NCBI RefSeq assembly: GCF_038396755.1
Contig: NZ_CP149822.1
Location: forward strand, 3,534,001-3,598,000
Direction of reading: 5' to 3'
Source: Chitinophaga pollutisoli
Lineage (GTDB): Bacteria > Bacteroidota > Bacteroidia > Chitinophagales > Chitinophagaceae
DNA length: 64,000 bases
Within the stretch, counting starts at the first letter, position 1. Each line of letters opens with the position of its first letter. The notes under the pieces were generated by a model. The model was not told the DNA's origin and did no database searches. It saw nothing but the letters and a program-made list of their open reading frames with translations. Shown here piece after piece: positions 39,501 to 46,251 of this stretch. Position numbers and translations under genes: made by a program.

Positions 39501-39904
39501 GCATGGTCCCCATCGAAATAAACGAGGAGCTTATTGCCGACGAGCTTCGTCACCCCGCCGGTGTTCTGCCAGTCTACCCCGATACCCACATTGGATTGCT
39601 TGAACTCCGCGAAGTTATTGTACACAATAATATTCACTTTCTGACGGAAGGTGAACTCCATGAACTCCTCCAGCTGGGGCAGCTCCCTTTCCGCAGCCTG
39701 CGCCACGTACTTGCCAAGCTCGAGGCCGTTCTGGGCAAAGTACGTATTGAAGTGCCGGGTCGTATAGAACCGCCACTTGAAATTCTTGTACTGCACCCGG
39801 TTCTGGCCAAATTCCACGGTATTCACCTGCGCCTGGGCGTTAACAACAAATCCGATCAATAGGCATAAGCATGGAATAATTGACCTGGTAATAAATCGGT
39901 TCAT
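36536..39904 (-). CDS. Large secreted protein: peptidase-MA-like domain, beta-propeller and outer-membrane barrel
   Basis: 1122 residues from the ATG at 39904 (MNRFITRSIIPCLCLLIGFV, signal peptide ending NAQAQ). Residues about 25-260 resemble a peptidase MA-like domain (FYTTRHFNTYFAQNGLELGK, FPNWFTDGFIAYAAENW), but where HExxH is expected the chain reads QGIARVMLETLLFGE, so it is probably not catalytic. Residues about 280-560 look like WD40/TolB-type propeller blades (PLLAWNHKGNRLAVVYEHEG, KSGIIYSSNRPG). The last 400 residues form a surface-antigen-like beta-barrel (ISADLSWGSRKLIYFLGGVD, LTTFLDIGTAWNEKL) ending in Phe. It should be an outer-membrane protein with a large periplasmic part; exact role unknown. 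Confidence 0.85.
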   Translation of the reverse strand: MNRFITRSIIPCLCLLIGFVVNAQAQVNTVEFGQNRVQYKNFKWRFYTTRHFNTYFAQNGLELGKYVAQAAERELPQLEEFMEFTFRQKVNIIVYNNFAEFKQSNVGIGVDWQNTGGVTKLVGNKLLVYFDGDHANLRRQIRQGIARVMLETLLFGEDIGEFAGNAVLMDFPNWFTDGFIAYAAENWNPQLDDQLKAALNSGKYNTFNQLTFDKPLLAGQAFWYYVESKYGKDAVPYLMYITRINRGLKKGFEQVLHMKPKAAQADFMLWWRKRFQEDGRRRRQVTRGTGVISNEIGKKDYYRYAPNPKNSMYAVVEYSKGTYKVKINLGWTTNKVLLKSGVKQLTSKLDPNYPLLAWNHKGNRLAVVYEHEGKTRLMVYDLISKITIKQDLPMFDRIIDMKFFFEFDNSLLLSAVRNGHTDIFTYSMTNSKVDQITNDVWDDLDPSFAAFPGKSGIIYSSNRPGPKARTSDTALPHNRYNVFMVDNWNKSSEKQISQLTDLPYGNARLPVQYNTTHFTFVSDANGVSNRYAGFFRAERAGVDSLYFIGAEILHNPDKEELDSALMDYGATAPDSIQAVAITNDSTYVFPVTNYQYGIKESRIAGDQGMVSEVVQIGDWKRLYKLKVDTNTLRRRNVSARPTNYRLQQMRDDSLRLGLPSYYAKPDTSKQANFFQNEFGNEPAEPAAQEDQPMIAERKEPPVLKSARLSNYRLKFSSDYLVTQIDNSVLMNRYQPYYGWPQGPIRLTDPVNGLIRIGVSDLMEDVKFSGAFRVPLALDGTEYMFSMTYLKKRFDYKLTYYRRMEKLLFRNENSLFAGYPSKNITNIYQGEVRYPFDQVRSIRLSAGLRRDETLVLGNDSVSIKQPNYKENAVLARLEYVHDNVLNPAINIYKGTRFKIYGDLIAQVSSSDAFFDQRAAKGKFTYNMGIDARHYVEIHRNFIWATRISADLSWGSRKLIYFLGGVDNWMIKPDIYYNRAPNQNENYAYQTLAVNMRGYKQNIRNGNNVLLMNTELRLPVFTTFIDKPINSAFLRNFQLTTFLDIGTAWNEKLKFKDANYTEYVTAEGVVIRIKEGFLGPFVGGYGFGARTTLLGYFVRFDAGWPMTGFFRGKPQLTFGLGVDF

Positions 39905-39960
39905 ACGGAAAGTATTGATAATATTGTGTTGCGAATTAAAATTAGTAAAAAACGTCAACA

Positions 39961-40623
39961 ATGTTCGAAATCAGGTGCTTTACGGTCAATCCTTTTCAGG
40001 AGAACACATACGTACTAATTAACGAAAAAAAGCAGTGTATCATTATAGACCCGGGATTTTATTATGAAGAAGAACGGAACGGGTTTCTCAAATTCATGGC
40101 CGACAACGGGTTGACCGTTGCCCGCCTCCTCAATACCCACTGCCATCTGGACCACATCTTCAGCAACAGGCTGGTACAGAAAATGTTTGGCAAAGCCCCG
40201 GAAATCCACCGGCTCGACCAGGTGGTGCTCGACCGCTCCCCCCAGTCCGGCCAGATGTACAACATCCCCTTCGAGCCGAGCCCCGCCCCCGTCGGTTATC
40301 TGGAGGAAGGCGACAAGGTGGTGTTGGGGGATGATGAGCTGGAAGTGATCCTCACCCCCGGCCATTCTCCCGGAAGCATATCGTTTTATTGCGCCAAACA
40401 GCAATTTGTGATCGCCGGAGATGTGTTATTTAAACAGAGTGTGGGCCGATCCGACTTCCCCGGGGGTAATTTTGAAACACTGGCAAGCAGTATCCGGGAA
40501 AAACTTTACAAGTTGCCCGACGAAACGGTGGTGTATTCCGGCCACGGTCCCGAGACAACGATCGGGTTCGAGAAGGTGCACAACCCCTTCGTGCCGGAAG
40601 ACCCCTCAACCCGCCTTGCGTGA
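39961..40623 (+). CDS. MBL-fold metallo-hydrolase
   Basis: 220 residues of glyoxalase-II-like fold. Metal site: NTHCHLDH (HxHxDH, about residues 59-64), a further His in TPGHSPGSIS (about 137), Asp in VIAGDVLFKQSVGR (about 157) and His in YSGHGPETTIG (about 201). All seven ligands are in place, so it is probably an active di-metal hydrolase, likely a thioesterase; substrate unknown. The start ATG lies 56 bp from the divergent large secreted protein, and the 3' end overlaps the convergent flippase gene by 18 bp. Confidence 0.93.
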   Translation: MFEIRCFTVNPFQENTYVLINEKKQCIIIDPGFYYEEERNGFLKFMADNGLTVARLLNTHCHLDHIFSNRLVQKMFGKAPEIHRLDQVVLDRSPQSGQMYNIPFEPSPAPVGYLEEGDKVVLGDDELEVILTPGHSPGSISFYCAKQQFVIAGDVLFKQSVGRSDFPGGNFETLASSIREKLYKLPDETVVYSGHGPETTIGFEKVHNPFVPEDPSTRLA

Positions 40624-42093
40624 CAGCAGCCGGGCGATGTCTTTCCTTTCCGACCAGGCTATAACGGCCAGGTATATACCCATTCCGGCCACGCCGGCGA
40701 TCTGCAGCGGCCAGAACCCGAGCCCTCCGGCCCGCAGGTAATGTTGCAGCCCGTAGATCGCTCCGGCCAGCGCCAGGTACCCCACAATCTTCGGCACTTC
40801 GTACGGCACGGGGTAATATTTCTGCCCCAGCAGGTACGAAACGGTCATCATCAGCCCGTAACACACGAAAGTAGCCCAGGAGGAGCCCGTATAACTGAAC
40901 TGCGGGATCCACCAGATATTCAGGACAATGGTGACCACCGCCCCGCCCAGCGTGATCCAGGCGCCCATGAGGTTGCGGTTGGTGAGTTTATACCATATGG
41001 TCAGGTTGTAGTAAATCCCTAAAAACACCGACGCCATGGCGATCACCGGCACGATGTGCATCCCTTCCGCATACCGCGGATCAGGACCGCGCGTGATGAA
41101 CCAGATCCAGATGTCGAGGAAGAGCGCCACGGCCAGGAACACCGCGCCCATGAACATGGTAAAGAACTTCATCACCCGGGCGTAGGTCTGCTGGGCATCC
41201 TGCCGGCCGCTCTGGTTGAAGAAGAACGGTTCCGCGCCCATCCTGAACGCCGTGATGCATATGGTTACGAGAACGGCCAGTTTATAGTTGGCTCCGAAAA
41301 TCCCCAGTTCGCTCTTGGCTACTTCTTCCGGGAACGGATACACCTGCGGGAAAACCAGCCGGCTCAGCATCTCGTTCACCATCCCGCCAATCCCTACCAC
41401 CATCAGCGGCCAGCTATAGCGGATCACTTCTTTCCACAAATCTTTGTCAAACTTCCAGCGGAACGCGCTGAACTCCTTTGAAAGGAACAGCAGCGAACAA
41501 AAGCTGGCCAACATATTGGCGATCACGAAATATTCCACGCCGCGCTCCGGGTTGTACCAGGCAAAATGCCCGTCGGCATGAAGCTTCGGCGCCCATTTGA
41601 GGAAAAACAGCGTTAAAAGGATCTGGACTGCGATGGTCGCGATTTTCACCGCGGCGTATTTGCGCGGACGGCCTTCCTGGCGCAGCTTGGCGAAAGGGAT
41701 GGTGGTCAGGGTGTCGAAAAACAGGACGCCCGTTGCCAGCATCACCAGGTCCGCCCGCCCAGGGAGCCCCAGCATATCCGCCAGCACCGGCGAACCGAGG
41801 AATAACACGCCCGAGAACAGAACGGTGCTGATGAGGATGGAGACGCTCAGGGTATTATACAGCCGGTCTTTTTCCACCGACTGCGTAAACCGGAAATAGC
41901 TGGTTTCCAGCCCGTAGGTGAAAATAACGTTGCAGAAAGGAATGAAAGCGTACAACTGGGTCACCTCCCCAAACTTCTCGGTCGGGAAAACGCTCGTGAG
42001 GAAGAGCTGGAGGATGAATCCCAGGAATCGGTGAAAAATGGTGGGTACGCCGTACCAGATCGTTGCGCCGGCCAGTTTCTTGATGTTTCCCAA
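40606..42093 (-). CDS. Polysaccharide biosynthesis (Wzx-like) flippase
   Basis: 495 residues with about 12-14 membrane segments, characteristic of the MATE/Wzx superfamily. The start (MGNIKKLAGATIWYGVPTIF) and segments such as FLQLFLTSVFPTEKFGEVTQ and SWPLMVVGIGGMVNEMLSRL fit the family, as do the charged loops between helices. It should flip lipid-linked oligosaccharide units across the inner membrane. No glycosyltransferases or polymerase lie nearby, so it may act in lipid recycling or a genome-dispersed pathway. It overlaps the MBL gene at its 3' end and is preceded by arfB (33 bp gap). Confidence 0.92.
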   Translation of the reverse strand: MGNIKKLAGATIWYGVPTIFHRFLGFILQLFLTSVFPTEKFGEVTQLYAFIPFCNVIFTYGLETSYFRFTQSVEKDRLYNTLSVSILISTVLFSGVLFLGSPVLADMLGLPGRADLVMLATGVLFFDTLTTIPFAKLRQEGRPRKYAAVKIATIAVQILLTLFFLKWAPKLHADGHFAWYNPERGVEYFVIANMLASFCSLLFLSKEFSAFRWKFDKDLWKEVIRYSWPLMVVGIGGMVNEMLSRLVFPQVYPFPEEVAKSELGIFGANYKLAVLVTICITAFRMGAEPFFFNQSGRQDAQQTYARVMKFFTMFMGAVFLAVALFLDIWIWFITRGPDPRYAEGMHIVPVIAMASVFLGIYYNLTIWYKLTNRNLMGAWITLGGAVVTIVLNIWWIPQFSYTGSSWATFVCYGLMMTVSYLLGQKYYPVPYEVPKIVGYLALAGAIYGLQHYLRAGGLGFWPLQIAGVAGMGIYLAVIAWSERKDIARLLSRKAG

Positions 42094-42126
42094 AGCGTCG
42101 GTTTTAATCCAAATTAAACAATCGTA

Positions 42127-42519
42127 TCAATAGTCGTTTCGACGGTTCTGCTTTTTCTCGCTCAGCCGTTTCTTGAACTGCAGGCGTTTTTCGATCATGG
42201 CTTTCGTGGGCTTCACTTTCTTGCGCTTCTTCGGCACAAAAAGCCCCTGGGCCAGGAGGGCATTCATTTTGCGGATGACCTCGCCTTTATTGCCCAGCTG
42301 CGAACGCTCCGTCTGCGACTTCACCTGCAACAGCCCGTCGGCATTCAGCTTGCCGCCGAGGTTCCGGAGGAGCAGGGCTTTCTGGCTTTCGTCCAGCAAA
42401 TCGGAGTGCGCGATGTCGAAGTACCCTTCCACCATCGTTTCCACCTTATTCACGTTCTGGCCGCCCTTCCCGCCGCTGCGGGCCGTTTTGAATTTTATTT
42501 CAGGAGTCACGTCAAGCAT
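42127..42519 (-). CDS. arfB: Alternative ribosome-rescue factor ArfB (peptidyl-tRNA hydrolase)
   Basis: 130 residues from the ATG at 42519 (MLDVTPEIKFKTARSG); the open frame further upstream is the shadow of dtd. The catalytic GGQ is in SGGKGGQNVNKVET (about residues 20-22), and the C-terminal tail is very basic (KKRKKVKPTKAMIEKR, KKRLSEKKQNRRN), as needed to enter the empty mRNA channel of stalled ribosomes. It has no stop-codon recognition domain. It is divergent from dtd with only 52 bp between the start codons, and upstream of the flippase gene. Confidence 0.94.
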   Translation of the reverse strand: MLDVTPEIKFKTARSGGKGGQNVNKVETMVEGYFDIAHSDLLDESQKALLLRNLGGKLNADGLLQVKSQTERSQLGNKGEVIRKMNALLAQGLFVPKKRKKVKPTKAMIEKRLQFKKRLSEKKQNRRNDY

Positions 42520-42571
42520 AACACATTGCTTATCTTTAACCGCAAATGTAAATCCTTCCACTGTATATTTT

Positions 42572-43024
42572 ATGAGAGCTGTGATCCAAAGGGTAACCCG
42601 GGCCGATGTAACGATCGGCGGGCAGGTGAAGTCCGCCATCGAAGGCGGCCTCCTCGTGCTGTTGGGGATAGAAGACGCCGACGGGCCCGAAGATATTGCC
42701 TGGCTGAGCGCTAAAATCGTCAACCTCCGCATTTTCAACGACGAAAACGGCGTCATGAACCGCAGCGTCCTCGAAACGGGCGGAGACATCCTCCTCATTT
42801 CCCAGTTCACCCTCCACGCTTCCACCAAAAAAGGCAACCGCCCCAGCTACCTCCGGGCCAGCAAACCCGATACCGCCATCCCGCTGTACGAAAATACCAT
42901 CGCAAGGCTGGAGGCCGACCTGGGGAAAAGCATCGGGACCGGCACTTTCGGGGCGGATATGAAAATCTCCCTCCTGAACGACGGGCCCGTCACCATCATC
43001 ATCGACACCAAAAACCGCGAATAA
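42572..43024 (+). CDS. dtd: D-aminoacyl-tRNA deacylase
   Basis: 150 residues, starting MRAVIQRVTRADVTI at 42572. It removes D-amino acids (and glycine from tRNA(Ala)) from mischarged tRNA. The signature SQFTLHASTKKGNRPSY (about 82-98) and the C-terminal NDGPVTIIIDT carry the cross-subunit Gly-Pro motif of the dimeric enzyme. Length is typical. A MazG-like gene begins 1 bp after its stop codon, so the two are one transcript. A -7-like TATATTTT (42564-42571) abuts the start codon, again hinting at a very short leader. Confidence 0.96.
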   Translation: MRAVIQRVTRADVTIGGQVKSAIEGGLLVLLGIEDADGPEDIAWLSAKIVNLRIFNDENGVMNRSVLETGGDILLISQFTLHASTKKGNRPSYLRASKPDTAIPLYENTIARLEADLGKSIGTGTFGADMKISLLNDGPVTIIIDTKNRE

Positions 43025-43025
43025 A

Positions 43026-43355
43026 ATGACCATCCAGGAAGCCCAGCAGCGCGTCGACCAATGGATCAACACCACCGGCGTCCGCTACTTTTCCGAACTC
43101 ACCAACATGGCCATCCTCACCGAAGAGGTCGGGGAGGTCGCCAGGATCATCTCCAGGCAATACGGCGACCAGTCGTTCAAACCCTCCGACCGCGACAAGA
43201 ACCTGCCCGACGAGCTGGCAGACGTGCTTTGGGTCGTGCTTTGCCTCGCCAACCAGACCGGGGTCGACCTCACCGCGGCGCTGGAGAAGAACTTTGAGAA
43301 GAAAACCACCCGCGACGCCCAACGGCACCAGGATAACGAAAAGCTGAAGGGTTAG
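43026..43355 (+). CDS. MazG-like nucleotide pyrophosphohydrolase
   Basis: 109 residues, a single all-alpha NTP-pyrophosphohydrolase domain. The Mg2+-binding pattern is visible as AILTEEVGEVARI (ExxE) and DELADVLWVVLCLANQTG (ExxD) about 32 residues later. Such enzymes hydrolyse non-canonical or damaged nucleoside triphosphates to monophosphates. It starts immediately after dtd, so the two house-cleaning enzymes are coexpressed. Residues 94-109 form a charged tail (KKTTRDAQRHQDNEKL). Confidence 0.93.
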   Translation: MTIQEAQQRVDQWINTTGVRYFSELTNMAILTEEVGEVARIISRQYGDQSFKPSDRDKNLPDELADVLWVVLCLANQTGVDLTAALEKNFEKKTTRDAQRHQDNEKLKG

Positions 43356-43416
43356 TTACGGTTGGTTAATTATAATAATACGTTGTTTCAAAATAGGATT
43401 TTATCTTTGCGCGACT

Positions 43417-44856
43417 ATGGCAACAGATCAGAACAAGTTCCAGGCGATCATTTCGCACTGTAAAGAATACGGTTTCATTTTCCCGTCGAGTGAGATTTAT
43501 GACGGGCTGAGCGCGGTGTACGACTATGGTCAGTACGGCGCCGAGCTGAAAAAGAATGTGCGCGACTACTGGTGGCGCAGCATGACGCAGATGCACGATA
43601 ACATCGTGGGCATCGACGCGGCCATTTTCATGCACCCCACGGTTTGGAAGGCATCCGGGCACGTCGATAACTTCAGCGACCCGATGATCGACAATAAAGA
43701 CAGCAAGAAGCGCTACCGCGTGGACCACCTCATCGAAGGCTATGCAGACACCCTGCCCGAAGCCGAGAAAGACGCGGTGATCGCCGCCATGGAAAATTAC
43801 CTGAAAGAAAACGATTACGCGGGGCTGAAGGCTTTCATCGAAGAGAAGAAGATCGCCTGCGCGGTGAGCGGCACCGTTAACTGGACCGATATCCGCCAGT
43901 TCAACCTGATGTTCTCCACCGAGTTCGGCGCAGTAGCGGCAGAGAACGAAGGTGATAATAAAGTGTACCTCCGTCCGGAAACGGCACAGGGTATTTTCGT
44001 GAACTTCCTAAACGTGCAGAAAACGGGCCGCATGAAGATCCCGTTTGGTATTGCGCAGGTAGGTAAAGCTTTCCGCAATGAGATCGTGGCACGCCAGTTC
44101 GTGTTCCGCATGCGCGAGTTCGAGCAGATGGAGATGCAGTTCTTCATCCGCCCCGGCACCCAGCAGGAATGGTACGCTTACTGGAAGGAAGAGCGCATGA
44201 AATGGCACAAGAGCCTCGGCCTGAAACCCGAGCACCTCCAGTTCCACGATCACGCCAAACTGGCCCACTATGCCGACGCGGCGGTGGATATCGAGTATAA
44301 TTTCCCGATTGGTTTCAAGGAAGTGGAAGGCATCCACAGCCGTACCGACTTCGACCTGAGCCAGCACCAGAAATTCTCCGGCAAAAAGCTCCAGTACTTC
44401 GATCCCGAGATCAACCAGAACTACGTTCCGTACGTGATCGAAACCTCCATCGGCCTCGACCGCTGCTGCTTCATGGTGCTTTCCGAAGCGTACGAAGAAC
44501 AGGAAGTGGGTACCGCCGAAAAACCCGATACACGCGTTGTGCTGAAGTTCCCTCCGAAGCTGGCACCCATCAAGCTGGCTGTTTTCCCGCTGACCAAAAA
44601 AGACGGTTTGCCTGAAATCGCGAAGCACCTGATCGCAGAATGCAAAAAGAATTTCTATTGCTATTACGAAGAGAAAGACAGCATCGGTAAACGCTATCGC
44701 CGCCAGGATGCAATCGGTACGCCTTTCTGCGTAACTGTTGACCACCAGACGATCGAAGATGGTACCGTAACCGTTCGTCACCGCGATTCCATGGAACAGG
44801 AGCGTATCCCGCTTACCGCCGTGAAGGAAATGGTGATGAAAGCAATGATGGATTAA
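43417..44856 (+). CDS. glyS: Glycine--tRNA ligase (homodimeric class-II type)
   Basis: 479 residues of the alpha2 type found in eukaryotes, archaea and Bacteroidota, distinct from the alpha2beta2 enzyme of most Proteobacteria. Visible are the N-terminal helix and SSEIYDGLSAVYDYGQYG, the class-II region LRPETAQGIFVNFLNVQK, motif 2 GKAFRNEIVARQFVFRMREF and motif 3 SIGLDRCCFMVL, then an anticodon-binding domain (PIKLAVFPLTKKDGLPEIAK, GTPFCVTVDHQTIEDGTVTV). A -7-like TATCTTTG (43402-43409) ends only 7 bp before the ATG. A perfect GC palindrome terminator follows. Confidence 0.97.
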   Translation: MATDQNKFQAIISHCKEYGFIFPSSEIYDGLSAVYDYGQYGAELKKNVRDYWWRSMTQMHDNIVGIDAAIFMHPTVWKASGHVDNFSDPMIDNKDSKKRYRVDHLIEGYADTLPEAEKDAVIAAMENYLKENDYAGLKAFIEEKKIACAVSGTVNWTDIRQFNLMFSTEFGAVAAENEGDNKVYLRPETAQGIFVNFLNVQKTGRMKIPFGIAQVGKAFRNEIVARQFVFRMREFEQMEMQFFIRPGTQQEWYAYWKEERMKWHKSLGLKPEHLQFHDHAKLAHYADAAVDIEYNFPIGFKEVEGIHSRTDFDLSQHQKFSGKKLQYFDPEINQNYVPYVIETSIGLDRCCFMVLSEAYEEQEVGTAEKPDTRVVLKFPPKLAPIKLAVFPLTKKDGLPEIAKHLIAECKKNFYCYYEEKDSIGKRYRRQDAIGTPFCVTVDHQTIEDGTVTVRHRDSMEQERIPLTAVKEMVMKAMMD

Positions 44857-44876
44857 TTGTTACGAATGCAGTATAG

Positions 44877-44902
44877 AAGGCGCCTCCGGAGGCGCCTTTT
44901 TT
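44877..44902 (+). terminator. Terminator of glyS
   Basis: Perfect palindrome of two 11-base arms, AAGGCGCCTCC (44877-44887) and GGAGGCGCCTT (44888-44898), followed by TTTT. Confidence 0.93.
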
Positions 44903-45071
44903 CATGCTATAAGCTTCCATCAGATATAATAAGGCTATAACCTGAAATTATTGAATTGTATTTCAGGCTATAACCTGAAAATGTATTATGCTCCCATCCT
45001 GCCCCCGGCAAAAGACGAAGGGCTATCCGAAATAACTCAGACAGCCCTTTTTTCATACTATAAGCTTCCAT
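44897..45071. repeat. Duplicated terminator tails and short repeats after glyS
   Basis: A 24-nt string (T6, CAT, G or A, CTATAAGCTTCCAT) occurs at 44897-44920 and again at 45048-45071 with one mismatch, each directly after a terminator stem. Between them, GGCTATAACCTGAAA occurs at 44933-44947 and 44966-44980; the second copy forms the inverted repeat TTTCAGG (44961-44967) and CCTGAAA (44974-44980). No gene is visible here. Confidence 0.8.
45018..45053. terminator. Second terminator between glyS and the flavin reductase
   Basis: AAGGGCTATC (45018-45027) pairs with GACAGCCCTT (45040-45049) with one mismatch, then a T run on the plus strand. It sits between convergent genes. Confidence 0.75.
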
Positions 45072-45086
45072 TATCAATAATTACCG

Positions 45087-45812
45087 TTAACCGTACAACT
45101 CCAGGTGGATGTCGTGCCGGTCGTAGCCCATGGCCTGGATGCGTTGCTTCGCCTCGTCGATCATCACTTTCCAGCCGCAGAGGAAGAAATGCGCGGGGCG
45201 GCGGTCGGAAAGGAGGTCTTCGTAAACGTTGTGCACATAGCCCCGGTGGCCCGTCCAGTCGGGGCTATCCTCCCGCGAAAGGGTGGGGTGGTAGTGGAAG
45301 CCGGGCATCTCGGCCGCAAGGGCGCGCATCTCGTCTTTATACAAAATATCCTTCTCGTACCGCGATCCGTAGATCAGGTGGATGTTGGGATGGGCGATCT
45401 GGTTCTTGTGCAGGAACTTCGCCATCGACCGGAACGGCGCGATGCCCGTGCCGGTACAAATGAGGAAAATATCCCTGTCCATCGTTTCGGGGAGGATGAA
45501 ATTCCCCAGCGGTCCGCGGAGAATCAACTCGCTGCCTTCCTTGATTTCGTTGAAAATGTAGGTGGTCCCTGCGCCCCCGTCCAGTAACACGATCACCAGT
45601 TCTATGTCGGATGAACCGTTGGGGTGGGAGGCGATGGAATAACTCCGCCATCGCTTGTTCTTCTTCTCGTGGATCGGCAGGTCCAGCGTTACGAACTGCC
45701 CGGCCTTAAAATGAAATGCTTCCTTCTCGGGTATGTGGATCCAAAATCTCCTGGTGTTATACGTCTCATTCACAATCTTCGTCACCACGCCGGTGTACCA
45801 TTGTTCGAGCAT
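45087..45812 (-). CDS. FAD-dependent ferredoxin/flavodoxin reductase family protein
   Basis: 241 residues from the ATG at 45812 (MLEQWYTGVVTKIVNET); the frame upstream is not homologous to anything and is left out. FAD-binding beta-barrel with RWRSYSIASHPN (RxYS, about 52-55) and the second signature GAGTTYIFNEI; then an NAD(P)-binding domain with FLICTGTGIAPFRSMAKFL and HLIYGSRYEKDIL. The C-terminus is FFLCGWKVMIDEA followed by a tail ending DIHLELYG. No [2Fe-2S] domain is fused. It moves electrons between NAD(P)H and a ferredoxin or flavodoxin. It converges on glyS. Confidence 0.93.
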   Translation of the reverse strand: MLEQWYTGVVTKIVNETYNTRRFWIHIPEKEAFHFKAGQFVTLDLPIHEKKNKRWRSYSIASHPNGSSDIELVIVLLDGGAGTTYIFNEIKEGSELILRGPLGNFILPETMDRDIFLICTGTGIAPFRSMAKFLHKNQIAHPNIHLIYGSRYEKDILYKDEMRALAAEMPGFHYHPTLSREDSPDWTGHRGYVHNVYEDLLSDRRPAHFFLCGWKVMIDEAKQRIQAMGYDRHDIHLELYG

Positions 45813-46049
45813 GTATAGAATAATTTTGTAAGATGAGTAAAGCCAATACCCATAATTTACGCTTTTTTCTGGTTTGAGACGCTCTTTCCCCGGTCTGCTC
45901 CTTACTTCCTCCCGCCGGGGCACCGCTTCCTGGTAAGACGCCAGATTCACCGGAAACCCTTTGCCTGAAAGGCTTGTGTGAGCCTGGAAAACAGGTTGCT
46001 TTACCGATCAATGGCTTCAATGCCAGTCTGGTACTGCGTTTAAGTAGGG
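45813..46049. other. Upstream region of the flavin reductase
   Basis: No gene is supported; the frame that continues the reductase upstream is rich in Arg, Pro and Ser and lacks homology or a plausible start. It leads into the 11-bp repeat cluster and then the mfd promoter. Confidence 0.5.
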
Positions 46050-46144
46050 TTGAGATACCCTTGAGATACCCTTGAGCCATCGTTCAGATACGGTTGAGCC
46101 ACCCTATAAAGGGGTATCTCAACCGTATCTCAAGGGTAACTGAC
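46050..46144. repeat. Cluster of 11-bp tandem repeats in direct and inverted orientation
   Basis: Five successive 11-base units: TTGAGATACCC at 46050 and 46061, TTGAGCCATCG at 46072, TTCAGATACGG at 46083, TTGAGCCACCC at 46094. After a 7-base gap come units on the opposite strand: GGGTATCTCAA (46112-46122), CCGTATCTCAA (46123-46133) and a degenerate GGGTAACTGAC (46134-46144). The two halves can fold back on each other. Confidence 0.88.
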
Positions 46145-46235
46145 CCGTAAGTAATATTTGCCTTAACTTATAGCATGCCTGGCAGTTGCCTCCCCGGATG
46201 GACCATACTGTCCGGCACGAAAGTTGAAAATGCCT

Positions 46236-46243
46236 TATCTTTG
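46236..46243 (+). promoter_or_regulatory. -7 element close to the mfd start codon
   Basis: TATCTTTG fits the TAnnTTTG consensus and ends 8 bases before the mfd ATG at 46252. No TTG lies at the expected distance upstream, so this is only a partial promoter match. Confidence 0.4.
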
Positions 46244-46251
46244 CAGCCTTC

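Noticed and set aside
44951..45463. A 170-codon plus-strand frame over the flavin reductase 3' end
   Set aside because: Arg/Gly/Ser-rich shadow of the minus-strand reductase and of the terminator repeats; no signal or family.
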